Notes: generated by a model from the letters alone, not told the origin. A stretch of 64,000 nucleotides of DNA from Pseudomonas sputi (GCF_021603585.1 NZ_BQHI01000011.1:62001-126000); one strand, 5' to 3'. Positions 47,947 to 57,243 are shown, numbered from the stretch's first letter. Numbers and translations: made by a program.

Positions 47947-49067
47947 TGCAATTGGCTTTTGTCCTGTACAAATATTTCCCGTTCGGCGGTTTGCAGCGCG
48001 ATTTCATGCGCATCGCCCTCGAATGCCAGAAGCGCGGCCATCAAATTCGCGTCTACACCCTGATCTGGGAAGGCGACGTGCCGCCCGGTTTCGAAGTGCT
48101 GGTGGCGCCGGTCAAGGCGTTCTTCAATCACCGGCGCAATGAAAAGCTCAGCGCGTGGATGGAAGCGGACCTGGCCAAGCGTCCAGTGGATCGCCTGATC
48201 GGCTTCAACAAAATGCCGGGGCTGGACGTCTACTACGCCGCCGACGGCTGCTTCGAAGACAAGGCGCAGAACTTGCGCCATTCGCTGTATCGCCGCTGGG
48301 GCCGCTACCGCCACTTCGCCGAATACGAGCGCGCCGTGTTCGCCAAGGATGCGAAAACCGAAGTGCTGATGATTTCCGAAGTCCAGCAGCCGCTGTTCAT
48401 CAAGCATTACGACACGCCGCTGGAACGCTTCCACCTGCTGCCGCCGGGTATCGCTCAGGATCGTCGCCGTCCGGCGGATGCCGACCAGATTCGCGCCGGT
48501 TTCCGCGCCGAATTCAACCTCAAGGACGACGAACTGCTGCTGGTGCAGATCGGCTCCGGGTTCAAGACCAAGGGCGTCGATCGCAGCCTGAAAGCGCTGG
48601 CCGCGCTGCCTGCCGAGCTGAAGACACGCACCCGGCTGTTTGTAATCGGCCAGGATGACCCCAAATTGTTCCAGATGCAGAGTGCAGCGCTGGGCCTGGG
48701 CGACAACGTGACGTTCCTCAAGGGGCGCAGCGATATCCCGCGTTTCCTGCTCGGCGCCGATCTGTTGATTCACCCGGCGTACAACGAAAACACCGGCACG
48801 GTGCTGCTTGAAGCGCTGGTCGCCGGGTTGCCGGTGCTGGTCAGCGCGGTCTGCGGTTATGCCCATTACATTGCCGAGGCCGATGCCGGGCGCGTGCTGG
48901 ACGAGCCGTTTGATCAGACGCAACTGACGCAATACCTGACTGACATGTTGAACGACGACGCTGCACGGGCGGCCTGGAGCCGCAACGGTCTGGCCTTCGC
49001 CGAGACGGCCGACCTCTACAGCATGCCGCAGCACGCGGCCGATGTGATTCTGGCGGAGCACGCTTAA
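47946..49067 (+). CDS. waaG: LPS core UDP-glucose/galactosamine-type glycosyltransferase WaaG
   Basis: A 373-residue GT4 enzyme. It starts MQLAFVLYKYFPFGGLQRDF and has GSGFKTKGVDRSLKALAALP, GRSDIPRFLLGADLLIHPAY and ENTGTVLLEALVAGLPVLVS, all WaaG landmarks. It adds the first outer-core sugar to heptose II (in pseudomonads thought to be a galactosamine). ATG 47946 overlaps waaC's TGA; the stop at 49065-49067 abuts waaP's ATG. Confidence 0.95.
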   Translation: MQLAFVLYKYFPFGGLQRDFMRIALECQKRGHQIRVYTLIWEGDVPPGFEVLVAPVKAFFNHRRNEKLSAWMEADLAKRPVDRLIGFNKMPGLDVYYAADGCFEDKAQNLRHSLYRRWGRYRHFAEYERAVFAKDAKTEVLMISEVQQPLFIKHYDTPLERFHLLPPGIAQDRRRPADADQIRAGFRAEFNLKDDELLLVQIGSGFKTKGVDRSLKALAALPAELKTRTRLFVIGQDDPKLFQMQSAALGLGDNVTFLKGRSDIPRFLLGADLLIHPAYNENTGTVLLEALVAGLPVLVSAVCGYAHYIAEADAGRVLDEPFDQTQLTQYLTDMLNDDAARAAWSRNGLAFAETADLYSMPQHAADVILAEHA

Positions 49068-49874
49068 ATGAAGTTGATGCTGGCTGAACCGTTCAAGAGC
49101 CTGTGGGCCGGGCGCGACCCGTTCGCCGAGGTCGAGGGCTTGCAGGGCGAGGTGTACCGCGAGCTGGAAGCCCGCCGGACGTTGCGCACGGAAGTCGACG
49201 GCAATGGCTTTTTCGTCAAGATTCACCGCGGTATCGGCTGGGGCGAGATCTTCAAGAACCTGCTGACCGCCAAGCTGCCGGTACTCGGCGCGGGCCAGGA
49301 GTGGAAAGCCATCCAGCGCTTGCAGGAAGTCGGTGTGCCGACCATGACCGCCGTCGCGTACGGCGAGAAGGGCAGCAACCCGGCGGATCAGCATTCGTTC
49401 ATCGTCACCGAAGAACTGGCGCCGACCATCAGTCTCGAAGACTTCAGCATCGACTGGGTCAAGCAGCCACCGCAGCCGAAACTCAAGCGGGCGCTGATCG
49501 CCGAGGTTGCGCGCATGACCGGCATGATGCACCGCGCCGGGGTCAATCACCGCGACTGCTACATCTGCCACTTTCTGCTGCACACCGACAAACCGGTCAC
49601 CCCGGAAGATTTCAAACTCTCGGTGATCGACCTGCACCGTGCCCAGACCCGTCCGGCGATCACCCAGCGCTGGCGCAACAAGGATCTGGCGGCGCTGTAC
49701 TTCTCTGCGCTGGACATCGGCCTGACCCGTCGTGACAAATTGCGCTTCCTCAAAGGCTACTTCCAGCAACCGCTGCGCCAGATCCTGGCTGAAGAAGCGC
49801 CGTTGCTGAGCTGGCTCGAAGACAAGGCCAACAAGCTCTACGCGCGCAAGCAACGCTACGGGGATGCGCTCTGA
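49068..49874 (+). CDS. waaP: LPS core heptose(I) kinase WaaP
   Basis: A 268-residue sugar kinase. The catalytic motif is NHRDCYICHF with Asp163, and VIDLHRAQ is the metal-binding DFG equivalent. It phosphorylates heptose I, a step that is essential in P. aeruginosa because core phosphates stabilise the outer membrane. It is the first of four kinase-like genes in a row and overlaps the next by one base. Confidence 0.96.
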   Translation: MKLMLAEPFKSLWAGRDPFAEVEGLQGEVYRELEARRTLRTEVDGNGFFVKIHRGIGWGEIFKNLLTAKLPVLGAGQEWKAIQRLQEVGVPTMTAVAYGEKGSNPADQHSFIVTEELAPTISLEDFSIDWVKQPPQPKLKRALIAEVARMTGMMHRAGVNHRDCYICHFLLHTDKPVTPEDFKLSVIDLHRAQTRPAITQRWRNKDLAALYFSALDIGLTRRDKLRFLKGYFQQPLRQILAEEAPLLSWLEDKANKLYARKQRYGDAL

Positions 49875-50608
49875 TGGCGGGTTGGAATCTGGAGCCTGAG
49901 TACCGTGAACTTGCGCAGTATTTCGGTAGCCTTGAAGCGGTATTCGCCCTGCAGGGCGAGCGCCTGACCCGCGATCCATTGTCCGAAGTCATTCGCGTGC
50001 AGCTCAACGGCGTCAACTATTACGTCAAGCGCTACAGCGGAGCCGGCAAGGGCCTGCGGCGTTATCTGGGCAAACCCCGGGTGAAGATGGAATGGCAGAA
50101 CCTCAAGCGCTTCGCCAAGTGGGGCATTCCCACGGCTGAAGTCGTGGCGTGGGGGCTGGAACGCAAAGGCATGGCTTACGATCGCGGGGCGATGATCACC
50201 CGTGAACTGCCGCGCACCGAAGACCTGTCGGCACTGGCCGAGCGCAACGATCCCAAGCTCAAGGATCGCGCCTGGGTCGACGGCGTCAGCCGGCAACTGG
50301 CCGGTTATACCCGCGTCATGCACGACCACCGCTTCACCCATAACGATCTGAAGTGGCGCAACCTGCTGATCGACGATCAGGCGCAGCTGTTTTTAATCGA
50401 CTGCCCGAACGGCGATTTCTGGCGCGGTTTCTGGCTCAAGTACCGGATCACCAAGGATCTGGCCTGCCTCGACAAGGTCGCCAAGTATCACCTGTCGAAC
50501 ACCCAGCGCCTGCGCTTCTACCTGCAATACCGTGGATGTGATCGGCTGAATGCCGCCGACAAGCAACGGATTCGCCACGTGGTGAGATTTTTTGAGGGAC
50601 GCGAATGA
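49874..50608 (+). CDS. Second LPS-core kinase of the WaaP/InaA type
   Basis: A 244-residue protein of the lipopolysaccharide kinase family. It keeps the catalytic region FTHNDLKWRNLLID (Asp158, with HND-x-K-x-x-N) and FLIDCPNGDFWRG as the metal-binding segment. It is probably a second sugar kinase of the inner core, corresponding to PA5008 of PAO1 by position. Which heptose hydroxyl is modified cannot be read here. It overlaps its neighbours by 1 and 4 bp. Confidence 0.87.
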   Translation: MAGWNLEPEYRELAQYFGSLEAVFALQGERLTRDPLSEVIRVQLNGVNYYVKRYSGAGKGLRRYLGKPRVKMEWQNLKRFAKWGIPTAEVVAWGLERKGMAYDRGAMITRELPRTEDLSALAERNDPKLKDRAWVDGVSRQLAGYTRVMHDHRFTHNDLKWRNLLIDDQAQLFLIDCPNGDFWRGFWLKYRITKDLACLDKVAKYHLSNTQRLRFYLQYRGCDRLNAADKQRIRHVVRFFEGRE

Positions 50609-51357
50609 CTGATTTTCTGGCTGCTGAAGACCGTGCGCTCCTGGAGCGCAATGGTCTCGGCACGTTCGATGCGCTGTGGTCCAAGCAGCTCGACGCCGTG
50701 GATGAGCCCAACACCGATGGCGGCGGCTGGAGCAGCGTGTTTCGTCTGGAGCTGGAAGGGCATGGCTATTACCTCAAGCGCCAGTGCAATTACCTGACCC
50801 GCACCTTGCACGCGCCATTCGGCGAGCCGACGTTCGCCCGGGAGTTTCGCAACATCAGTCGTTACAACAAGCTTGGCATTCCGGCGTTGCAGGCGGCGTT
50901 CTTCGGTGAGCGCAAAGTCAACGGCGAAGTCCGAGCGATCCTGCTGACCCGCGCGCTGGACGGCTGGGACGATCTCGATTCGCTGTTGCAGCGCTGGTCG
51001 GACCTGGAGGTTGCGCAGCAATCGGCGATTCTCAAGTCTTGCGGACTGTTGGCGCGCCACCTCCACGGCATGCGTCAGGTACACGGCTGCTTCTATCCCA
51101 AGCACATTTTTCTGCGCGCCGAGGGCGATGGCTATCTGGCGCAGTTGATTGACCTGGAAAAGACCCGCCCGTTGCTGTTCGGCCTGCGTGACCGGGTCAA
51201 GGACCTGGAGCCACTGCTGCGCCGTGCGCCGGAGTGGAGCGAAGCGCAATTGCGTGAGCTGCTGGCGGCGTATCTCGATCAGGCGACGGACAGTTCGCTG
51301 GTGGATGCCTGGGTCACGCGGCTGACTGCGCGGCGCAGTCGCAAGGAGACCCGCTGA
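50605..51357 (+). CDS. InaA/WaaP-type kinase-like protein lacking catalytic Asp
   Basis: A 250-residue member of the lipopolysaccharide kinase (InaA-like) family. The residue equivalent to WaaP Asp163 is Cys162, in HGCFYPKHIF, while the metal-binding segment LIDLEKTRP (Asp183) is kept. It may be a pseudokinase or use another base. From its place it corresponds to PAO1 PA5007. ATG 50605 overlaps the preceding stop. It probably assists core phosphorylation or the neighbouring kinases. Confidence 0.82.
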   Translation: MTDFLAAEDRALLERNGLGTFDALWSKQLDAVDEPNTDGGGWSSVFRLELEGHGYYLKRQCNYLTRTLHAPFGEPTFAREFRNISRYNKLGIPALQAAFFGERKVNGEVRAILLTRALDGWDDLDSLLQRWSDLEVAQQSAILKSCGLLARHLHGMRQVHGCFYPKHIFLRAEGDGYLAQLIDLEKTRPLLFGLRDRVKDLEPLLRRAPEWSEAQLRELLAAYLDQATDSSLVDAWVTRLTARRSRKETR

Positions 51358-52808
51358 TGCAGCTGTCCGACCTGAAAAATGCCGGGCGCACGCCGAGTCT
51401 GCCGCTGACGGTTTCGCTGGCCGATGCGGCGGGCGCTGCCGATTTGCAATTGCTCAGTCTGTTGCGGGTGTTGCCGGGGCAGCGTTACGTCGGTGCCGGT
51501 GTGTGGCGCGGACGTCCGGTGCTGGCCAAATTGCTGGTCGGCAACAAGGCCGCGCGGCACTTTCAGCGTGAACTGGAAGGCGTGAAGTTGCTCGCCACTC
51601 AGGGCATGACCACGCCGTTGTTGCTGGCCGATGGCCTGAAGGATGGCGAAGGCGGCTGGCTGCTGTTTGAGTTCCTTGAAGGCGCCGAAAGCCTGGGTGA
51701 TGCCTGGAGCAAGGTCGAATCCCTGCCGGTTTTGGCGGATGAACAATCGGCGGTGCTGGCCGAAGCGCTCGGCGCGATCGGTCAGTTGCACGGCAAGGGC
51801 CTGTGGCAGGAAGACCTGCACCTGGACAACCTGCTGCGCCACGGCGGTCATCTGTATTTGATCGATGGCGCGGGTATCCGTGCGGAGACTGTTGGCCAGC
51901 CGTTGTCCCGGCAGAAAGTGCTGGAAAATCTCGGGGTGTTCTTTGCCCAGCTGCCCAAGTCGCTCGAGCCGTTCACCGAAGAATTGCTGGTGTATTACCT
52001 GCTGAGCAACAGCGAACACGCGCTGCCACTGGAAGCCTTGCAAAAACAGATCGACAAGGTGCGCGCCTGGCGCTTGAAGGATTACCTGATCAAGGTCGGT
52101 CGTGAGTGCACGCTGTTCAGCGTCAAGCGCGGTGCTTTTGGTTTGCGTGCAATTCGCCGCGAGGAAGAGGCCGCGATGCAGCCGGTGCTGGAGCAGGCCG
52201 ATGCCTTGCTCGATCAGGGCCACCTGTACAAAACCGGCGGCGCGGCCAGTGTCGGCAAGGTCGAGGTTGCCGGGCGTGCGCTGGTGATCAAGCGTTACAA
52301 CATCAAGAATTTTGCCCATTGGCTCAAGCGTTTCTGGCGTCCGAGCCGCGCCTGGCACTCCTGGTGCGAAGGCAATCGTCTGATGTTCCTCGGCATCGCC
52401 ACGCCAAAACCGCTGGCGGTGCTGGAAACACGGTTTTTCTGGCTGCGCAGCAAGGCCTATCTGATCACCGAGTACCTGGCCGGGCCGGACATCATCGAGC
52501 GTTTTGCGCCTTACGTCGAAAGCGGCGCGGCGCCGGAAGCCGAATTGCAGGCCCTGGACCAACTGTTTGCCCGGCTGATCGCCGAACGTATCAGCCACGG
52601 CGACTTCAAGGGGCACAACCTGTTCTGGCAGGAAGACCGCTGGGCGCTGATCGATCTGGATTCGATGTGCCAGCACGGCTCGCTGGGCAGTTTCGCCCCG
52701 GCCTATGCCCGGGATCGCGCGCGGTTCATGCGCAACTGGCCTGAGAACAGTGCGCTGTATCAGGTGATAGATCAGCGTTTGCCCAGGGATGTGTCGGGCG
52801 CTGCATGA
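51357..52808 (+). CDS. Large protein with two tandem kinase-like domains
   Basis: A 483-residue protein holding two kinase-fold halves. The first has QEDLHLDNLLRHGGHLYLID (Asp153, around residue 150) and the second HGDFKGHNLFWQEDRWALID (Asp416), each followed by a metal-binding Asp (LIDGAGI, IDLDSM). Both catalytic Asp residues are present. It corresponds by position to PAO1 PA5006. A role in core assembly is inferred from the operon. The gene ends the first run of overlapping waa genes; a 159-bp gap follows. Confidence 0.8.
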   Translation: MQLSDLKNAGRTPSLPLTVSLADAAGAADLQLLSLLRVLPGQRYVGAGVWRGRPVLAKLLVGNKAARHFQRELEGVKLLATQGMTTPLLLADGLKDGEGGWLLFEFLEGAESLGDAWSKVESLPVLADEQSAVLAEALGAIGQLHGKGLWQEDLHLDNLLRHGGHLYLIDGAGIRAETVGQPLSRQKVLENLGVFFAQLPKSLEPFTEELLVYYLLSNSEHALPLEALQKQIDKVRAWRLKDYLIKVGRECTLFSVKRGAFGLRAIRREEEAAMQPVLEQADALLDQGHLYKTGGAASVGKVEVAGRALVIKRYNIKNFAHWLKRFWRPSRAWHSWCEGNRLMFLGIATPKPLAVLETRFFWLRSKAYLITEYLAGPDIIERFAPYVESGAAPEAELQALDQLFARLIAERISHGDFKGHNLFWQEDRWALIDLDSMCQHGSLGSFAPAYARDRARFMRNWPENSALYQVIDQRLPRDVSGAA

Positions 52809-52938
52809 TTACTTTCGCCAGCGTGTAGGGCATTTCTGCAGTTGAATCCGGGTGAGGGTTGTAGCGACAAATCCTTGTGACTTGTCCTACGGCCTTTCCG
52901 GAACCCATGAACTGCCCTTTGCAAAACCCCGATGCTAG

Positions 52939-52965
52939 TTTGCCCCGACGATCCCGGAGGGCAAA
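52939..52965 (+). promoter_or_regulatory. Hairpin masking the ribosome binding site of the lipoprotein gene
   Basis: TTTGCCC (52939-52945) can pair with GGGCAAA (52959-52965); the 13-nt loop and the 3' arm contain GGAGG (52956-52960), the ribosome binding site of the next gene. It could lower translation. No known riboswitch fold is recognised. Confidence 0.4.
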
Positions 52966-52967
52966 TC

Positions 52968-53303
52968 TTGACCATCAAAAACGCTATTACCCTTGGTGCA
53001 TGTTTCCTGGCGTTGTCCGGCTGCGGCACCGCTGTCACGGTGTTGCAGGACGACGCGGCTGCCACGCGCGGCCTGCGCAAACAGAAAACCTACTGTCAGT
53101 CGATTCCGCGCCTCTACAGCGGGCTTGCCCATGATTTCTGCCTGCTGCACGCGCCGCCCGACCCTACCGGCATTCTGGTGCCGGTCGTCCTGCTCGACCT
53201 GACCCTGTCCGGCGTCTTCGACACGGCGTTTTTGCCGTATACGATCTATCGCCAGGCGGTGGACGGGAATATCAGTATTTATTGGCGACCAGGCCGTGGA
53301 TAG
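52968..53303 (+). CDS. Small YceK/YidQ-like lipoprotein
   Basis: A 111-residue probable lipoprotein. The TTG at 52968, with GGAGG 7 bp before it, yields a signal peptide ending LALSGC, with the lipidated Cys at residue 19. The mature part (CGTAVTVLQDDAAATRG, PRLYSGLAHDFCLLH, LDLTLSGVFDTAFLPYTIYR) matches the YceK/YidQ family of outer membrane-linked lipoproteins of unknown function. A longer upstream start is not supported. It lies between the kinase genes and the carbamoyltransferase gene, possibly as a separate transcript. Confidence 0.8.
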   Translation: MTIKNAITLGACFLALSGCGTAVTVLQDDAAATRGLRKQKTYCQSIPRLYSGLAHDFCLLHAPPDPTGILVPVVLLDLTLSGVFDTAFLPYTIYRQAVDGNISIYWRPGRG

Positions 53304-53377
53304 GCCCATGGACAAGGGTTCTGTGGGTTGAACGACATGGGGCAATTCGCACAGGGTCATTCCCGCCACGTTTACGC

Positions 53378-53383
53378 TATAAT
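53378..53383 (+). promoter_or_regulatory. Candidate -10 box for the carbamoyltransferase gene
   Basis: A perfect TATAAT lies in the 172-bp gap before the gene. The matching -35 at 17-18 bp upstream is poor (near 53354-53360). The leader downstream holds two GC hairpins (CTCGC...GCGAG near 53401 and GGCGCATCGCGCC near 53433) and AGAGG near the start. Confidence 0.5.
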
Positions 53384-53475
53384 CCCGCCCTTTAGCTGTC
53401 TCTCGCCCGGTGCGAGGGCACATCATTTTTCAAGGCGCATCGCGCCTGAATGCAGACTAAAGAGGCTAGACCCCT

Positions 53476-55233
53476 GTGGCATTGACGATTCTTGGCCTGT
53501 CCGGCGCCCTTAGCCATGATCCTTCAGCAGCCTTGTACATCGACGGCAAGCTGGTCGCGGCGGCTGAGGAAGAGCGCTTCGTACGCGATAAACATGCAAA
53601 GAACCGCATGCCCTACGAATCGGCGAAGTTCTGTCTGGAGCAGGCCGGCATCAAGCCGTCCGACGTTGACGTGGTGGCGATTCCGTTCGCCCCGATCAGC
53701 ATTTTCGGCAAGGCTCGCTGGCAGTACGCCAAGCGTTACTGGTACGCCCCGGACCGTGCACTCGACGCCATCCTGATGGGCAACCGTCGCTACAAGCGCT
53801 ATCGCAACAAAATCGTCTGGTGCCTGGAGCAACTGGGCTTCGATCCGAAGAAAATCAAGATCGAGCCGGTTGAACACCACCTGGCCCACGCTTCCAGCGC
53901 CTACCACTGCTCGGGTTTCAAAGAGAAAACCGCGATCCTCGGCATCGACGGCAAGGGCGAGTACGCCACGACCTTCTTCGGTTATGGCGAGAACGGCAAG
54001 ATCCACAAGATCAAGGAATTCTTCGATCCGGACTCCCTCGGCGGCCTGTATGGCGCGATCACCGAGTTCCTCGGTTTCGACATGCTCGATGGCGAGTTCA
54101 AGGTCATGGGCATGGCGCCGTACGGCGACGCCAGCAAATACGATTTCTCGCGCCTGGCCTCGTTCGAGAACGGCGAGCTGGTGATCAATACCGATTACGC
54201 CAACGTGATCGGCCTGCGTCGTTATAAAGAGAAGGGCAAGGGTTACTACTTCTCGCCGAAGCTGATCGAGTGGTTGGGTCCGAAGCGCGAAGGCGACATC
54301 GCCGACGAGCCGTACATCCACTACGCCGCCAGCATTCAGGCGCTGTTCGAAAAAATCGCGCTGCAGATGATCGACTACTACCTGGGCGACGTGCTCAAGG
54401 AAACCGGCAAGCTGGCCTACGCCGGTGGCTGTGCGCTGAACGTCAAGCTCAACCAGAAAATCATCGCCCGTGACGACGTCAAGGAGCTGTTCGTGCAGCC
54501 TGCCTCCGGCGATGCCGGCACCGCAGTCGGCGCAGCAGCTTATGTGTCCAACGCCCGTGGCGTGCCGGTCGAGAAGATGGAACACGTCTACCTCGGCCCG
54601 TCGTACAGCAACGAAGACGTGATCGCCGCGTGCGCCCGTCACGAGAACAAACCGACCTGGCGCAAGCTCGACAACATGCCGGAGCAGATCGCCAAAATCA
54701 TGGTCGATGGCAATCCGGTGGCCTGGTTCCAGGGCCGCATGGAGTTCGGTCCGCGCGCACTGGGCGGTCGTTCGATCATCGGTTGCCCGAGCGTGGCTGG
54801 CGTGGCTGACCGCATCAATCACCAGATCAAGTTCCGCGAGCGCTGGAGGCCTTTCTGCCCGTCGATGCTCGACACCGTGGCACCACAGATGATCAAGATC
54901 GATCACCCGGCGCCGTTCATGACCTTCACCTTCGAAGTGGCTGAAGAGTGGAAGACCCGCGTACCGGAAGTCGTCCACGAAGACGGCACGTCCCGGGCCC
55001 AGGTGCTCAAGCGTGAGTACAACCCGCGCTACTACGACATGATGAAGGCGCTGGAAGTGCTGACCGGCAACGGCGTATCCCTGAACACCTCGCTCAACCG
55101 TCGTGGTGAACCGATGATCTGCTCGCCGACCGACGCCCTGAACATGTTCTTCGGCTCGGATCTGCAGTACCTGATCATGGAAGACATCCTGGTGGTCAAA
55201 GAAGGCGCTAACGCTTATGACACGCTCGGCTGA
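53476..55233 (+). CDS. Carbamoyltransferase of the LPS core (NodU/CmcH family)
   Basis: A 585-residue carbamoyltransferase. The N-terminal part (LGLSGALSHDPSAALYIDGK, EHHLAHASSAYHCSGF) is the YgjD/Kae1-like carbamoyladenylate-binding domain; the C-terminal part with RMEFGPRALGGRSIIGCPSV and LNTSLNRRGEPMICSP is the CmcH transfer domain. Family enzymes use carbamoyl phosphate and ATP. In P. aeruginosa the counterpart (PA5005) carbamoylates heptose II. GTG 53476 is the start, preceded by AGAGG. It overlaps the next gene by 17 bp. Confidence 0.92.
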   Translation: MALTILGLSGALSHDPSAALYIDGKLVAAAEEERFVRDKHAKNRMPYESAKFCLEQAGIKPSDVDVVAIPFAPISIFGKARWQYAKRYWYAPDRALDAILMGNRRYKRYRNKIVWCLEQLGFDPKKIKIEPVEHHLAHASSAYHCSGFKEKTAILGIDGKGEYATTFFGYGENGKIHKIKEFFDPDSLGGLYGAITEFLGFDMLDGEFKVMGMAPYGDASKYDFSRLASFENGELVINTDYANVIGLRRYKEKGKGYYFSPKLIEWLGPKREGDIADEPYIHYAASIQALFEKIALQMIDYYLGDVLKETGKLAYAGGCALNVKLNQKIIARDDVKELFVQPASGDAGTAVGAAAYVSNARGVPVEKMEHVYLGPSYSNEDVIAACARHENKPTWRKLDNMPEQIAKIMVDGNPVAWFQGRMEFGPRALGGRSIIGCPSVAGVADRINHQIKFRERWRPFCPSMLDTVAPQMIKIDHPAPFMTFTFEVAEEWKTRVPEVVHEDGTSRAQVLKREYNPRYYDMMKALEVLTGNGVSLNTSLNRRGEPMICSPTDALNMFFGSDLQYLIMEDILVVKEGANAYDTLG

Positions 55234-56347
55234 ACGCCATGTGCTGCAGTTCTGTCACGGCTATGACGGGCCGTTCCTGGACTGCGCGCGGCAGTACGCC
55301 AGCCTGTTCGCGGGCACCGGTTATCGGGTCACCACGGTCTTTCTGACCGGGCCGGCCGATAGCGAGGTGGCCGCGGCCTGCGCCTCCGATGAAGTGTTGT
55401 TCATGGAATACAGCTCCAAGGCCATTCGTGGCCTGAAGCTGGGCGCCATCGGCGATCTGCGCAAGATCGCCGCTTCCCGCAATTTCAGTTTCTGCATCGC
55501 CCATCGCTTCAAGCCGATCTACATCGCCTTGCTCGGCACTTCGCTGCCGGTGATTGGCGTGCATCACGCGTTTGGCGATTACCAGCGCGGTTCGCGCAAA
55601 CTGTTTGCGCACATTTTCCGCAAGCGTCTGAGCCTGCTCGGCGTGTCCGATGCAGTGCGCGACGACATGCGCCGCTGCCTGCCGAAATGGCCGGCGGCGC
55701 GCATCCAGACCCTCTACAACCGCATCGATGTCCCGACGTTGCAGATGAGTCAGGTGTCCGCCCGTGAAGCCCGCGAGACCCTCGGTCTGTCGGCGGATGC
55801 ATTCATTGTCGGCAACGTCGGACGTCTGCACCCGGACAAGGATCAGGCCACGCTGCTGCACGGTTTTGCTGCGGCGTTGCCCGGTCTGCCGGCCAACAGC
55901 CAGTTGGTGATTCTCGGCAAGGGCCGTCTTGAGGATGAACTCAAGGCGTTGGCCCGTGAACTGGGCGTCGGTGATCGTGTGCTGTTCCTCGGTCAGGTAC
56001 CGGACGCGCGCAATTACTTCCGGGCGTTCGATGTGTTTGCCCTGAGCTCCGACCACGAACCGTTCGGCATGGTGCTGCTGGAGGCCATGGCCGCCGGCGT
56101 GCCGTTGCTGGCCACGGCGTGCGGCGGGGCGAAGGAAGTGGTCGAAGGCGTCGGGATTCTGTTTCCGCTGGGCGATGCCGAACATCTGGCCCAGGGGCTG
56201 AAACATCTGGCCGGCATGGACGAGCAGCAGCGTCGTCAATGCGCCGAGATGATGTTCGACCGCCTGCGCGAGCGCTTTTCCGACCGCGCCGTACGCGACA
56301 CCTTCTGGCATTTGCCGCAAGTTACCGATCTGGCACCGAGGGGCTGA
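55217..56347 (+). CDS. wapH: LPS core GT4 glycosyltransferase (WapH-like)
   Basis: A 376-residue GT4 transferase. Landmarks are VGNVGRLHPDKDQATLLHGF, LGQVPDARNYFRAFDVFALS and SDHEPFGMVLLEAMAAGVPL. It corresponds by position and family to P. aeruginosa WapH, which adds a glucose in the outer core. It overlaps the carbamoyltransferase gene by 17 bp and shares one base with the next gene, so it is part of a coupled operon. The exact sugar is not readable. Confidence 0.85.
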   Translation: MTRSAERHVLQFCHGYDGPFLDCARQYASLFAGTGYRVTTVFLTGPADSEVAAACASDEVLFMEYSSKAIRGLKLGAIGDLRKIAASRNFSFCIAHRFKPIYIALLGTSLPVIGVHHAFGDYQRGSRKLFAHIFRKRLSLLGVSDAVRDDMRRCLPKWPAARIQTLYNRIDVPTLQMSQVSAREARETLGLSADAFIVGNVGRLHPDKDQATLLHGFAAALPGLPANSQLVILGKGRLEDELKALARELGVGDRVLFLGQVPDARNYFRAFDVFALSSDHEPFGMVLLEAMAAGVPLLATACGGAKEVVEGVGILFPLGDAEHLAQGLKHLAGMDEQQRRQCAEMMFDRLRERFSDRAVRDTFWHLPQVTDLAPRG

Positions 56348-57243
56348 TGCTCAACCGATTTCAGGGCTGGCGCGAACGTGGCTGGTCGCCCGTTGACGCC
56401 TCAACTTATGCACAGGCCTGGCAACGTTTCGGCGGCAGCGTCGCGACTCATCCCATGGTGGTCGAGCGTCTGGCGGGTCTGGCGGGCATTCCGGTGCGCT
56501 ATCTGGCCTGGGAGCAGCAGGGCGAAGTCAAAGCCGCGATCCCGACCTGGGGCCGCGACCTGGCCTTGTCCAAGGACGTGCTCAAGCGCAACGGCAAGAA
56601 AGGCCTGTTCGACCTCGGCAACGCCGAACTGATCCTGCCGGCCGCCGCCGATGCCCAGGCGCCGCTGCGCCATCGTGGTCGCTACCTGTCGGCACTCAAC
56701 GAAAACCGCTTCAGCGGCCTCAAGTTGCAGACCGAGCAACTGGCCATGGCCCGTACGCCCGAAGAACTGTCGAAGAAGTTTCGCTACAACCAGCGCCGTG
56801 AACTGCGCCTGCTGGAAGAGGCGGGCGGCGTGGTGCGGCCGGTCAGTGAGTTCTCGAGTGCTGAACTGGCAGCCATTTATTGCGACCTGTTCCAGCGCCG
56901 CTGGGGTTTCCCGGCCACTGGCGCGGCGCGGATGGCGGAAGTCATCGAGCTGCTGCGCGAGCTGTTGATCGGTTCGGTGATCTTCCTCAACGACGCGCCG
57001 ATCGCCATTCAACTGGTGTACCGCGTCGAAGCACCGGAGTGGATCAGCGTCGAGTACATCAACGGCGGTGTCGATCCTGAAACCCGTGAATTCAGCCCCG
57101 GCAGCGTCCTGAGTTTCCTCAACACGCAAAGTGCCTGGGAACAGGCGCGAGCGCTGAACAAGCCGCTGCGCTTTTCCTTCGGTCGCGCCGACCGTGAATA
57201 CAAGGATCGCTGGTGCAATCCTGTGCCGGTCTTCACCGTATGA
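56347..57243 (+). CDS. mig-14: Mig-14-like antimicrobial peptide resistance protein
   Basis: A 298-residue protein of the Mig-14/FemAB-like (GNAT fold) family. Segments include SKKFRYNQRRELRLLEEAGG, DLFQRRWGFPATG and NKPLRFSFGRADREYKDRWC. Mig-14 associates with the inner membrane and contributes to resistance to antimicrobial peptides in Salmonella and P. aeruginosa (PA5003 counterpart). Enzymatic activity is unproven. ATG 56347 overlaps the preceding stop by one base. Confidence 0.88.
   Translation: MLNRFQGWRERGWSPVDASTYAQAWQRFGGSVATHPMVVERLAGLAGIPVRYLAWEQQGEVKAAIPTWGRDLALSKDVLKRNGKKGLFDLGNAELILPAAADAQAPLRHRGRYLSALNENRFSGLKLQTEQLAMARTPEELSKKFRYNQRRELRLLEEAGGVVRPVSEFSSAELAAIYCDLFQRRWGFPATGAARMAEVIELLRELLIGSVIFLNDAPIAIQLVYRVEAPEWISVEYINGGVDPETREFSPGSVLSFLNTQSAWEQARALNKPLRFSFGRADREYKDRWCNPVPVFTV

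Noticed and set aside
53397-53450. Hairpins in the carbamoyltransferase leader as a riboswitch
   Set aside because: The stems are short and no known aptamer motif is present; recorded only as part of the promoter note.
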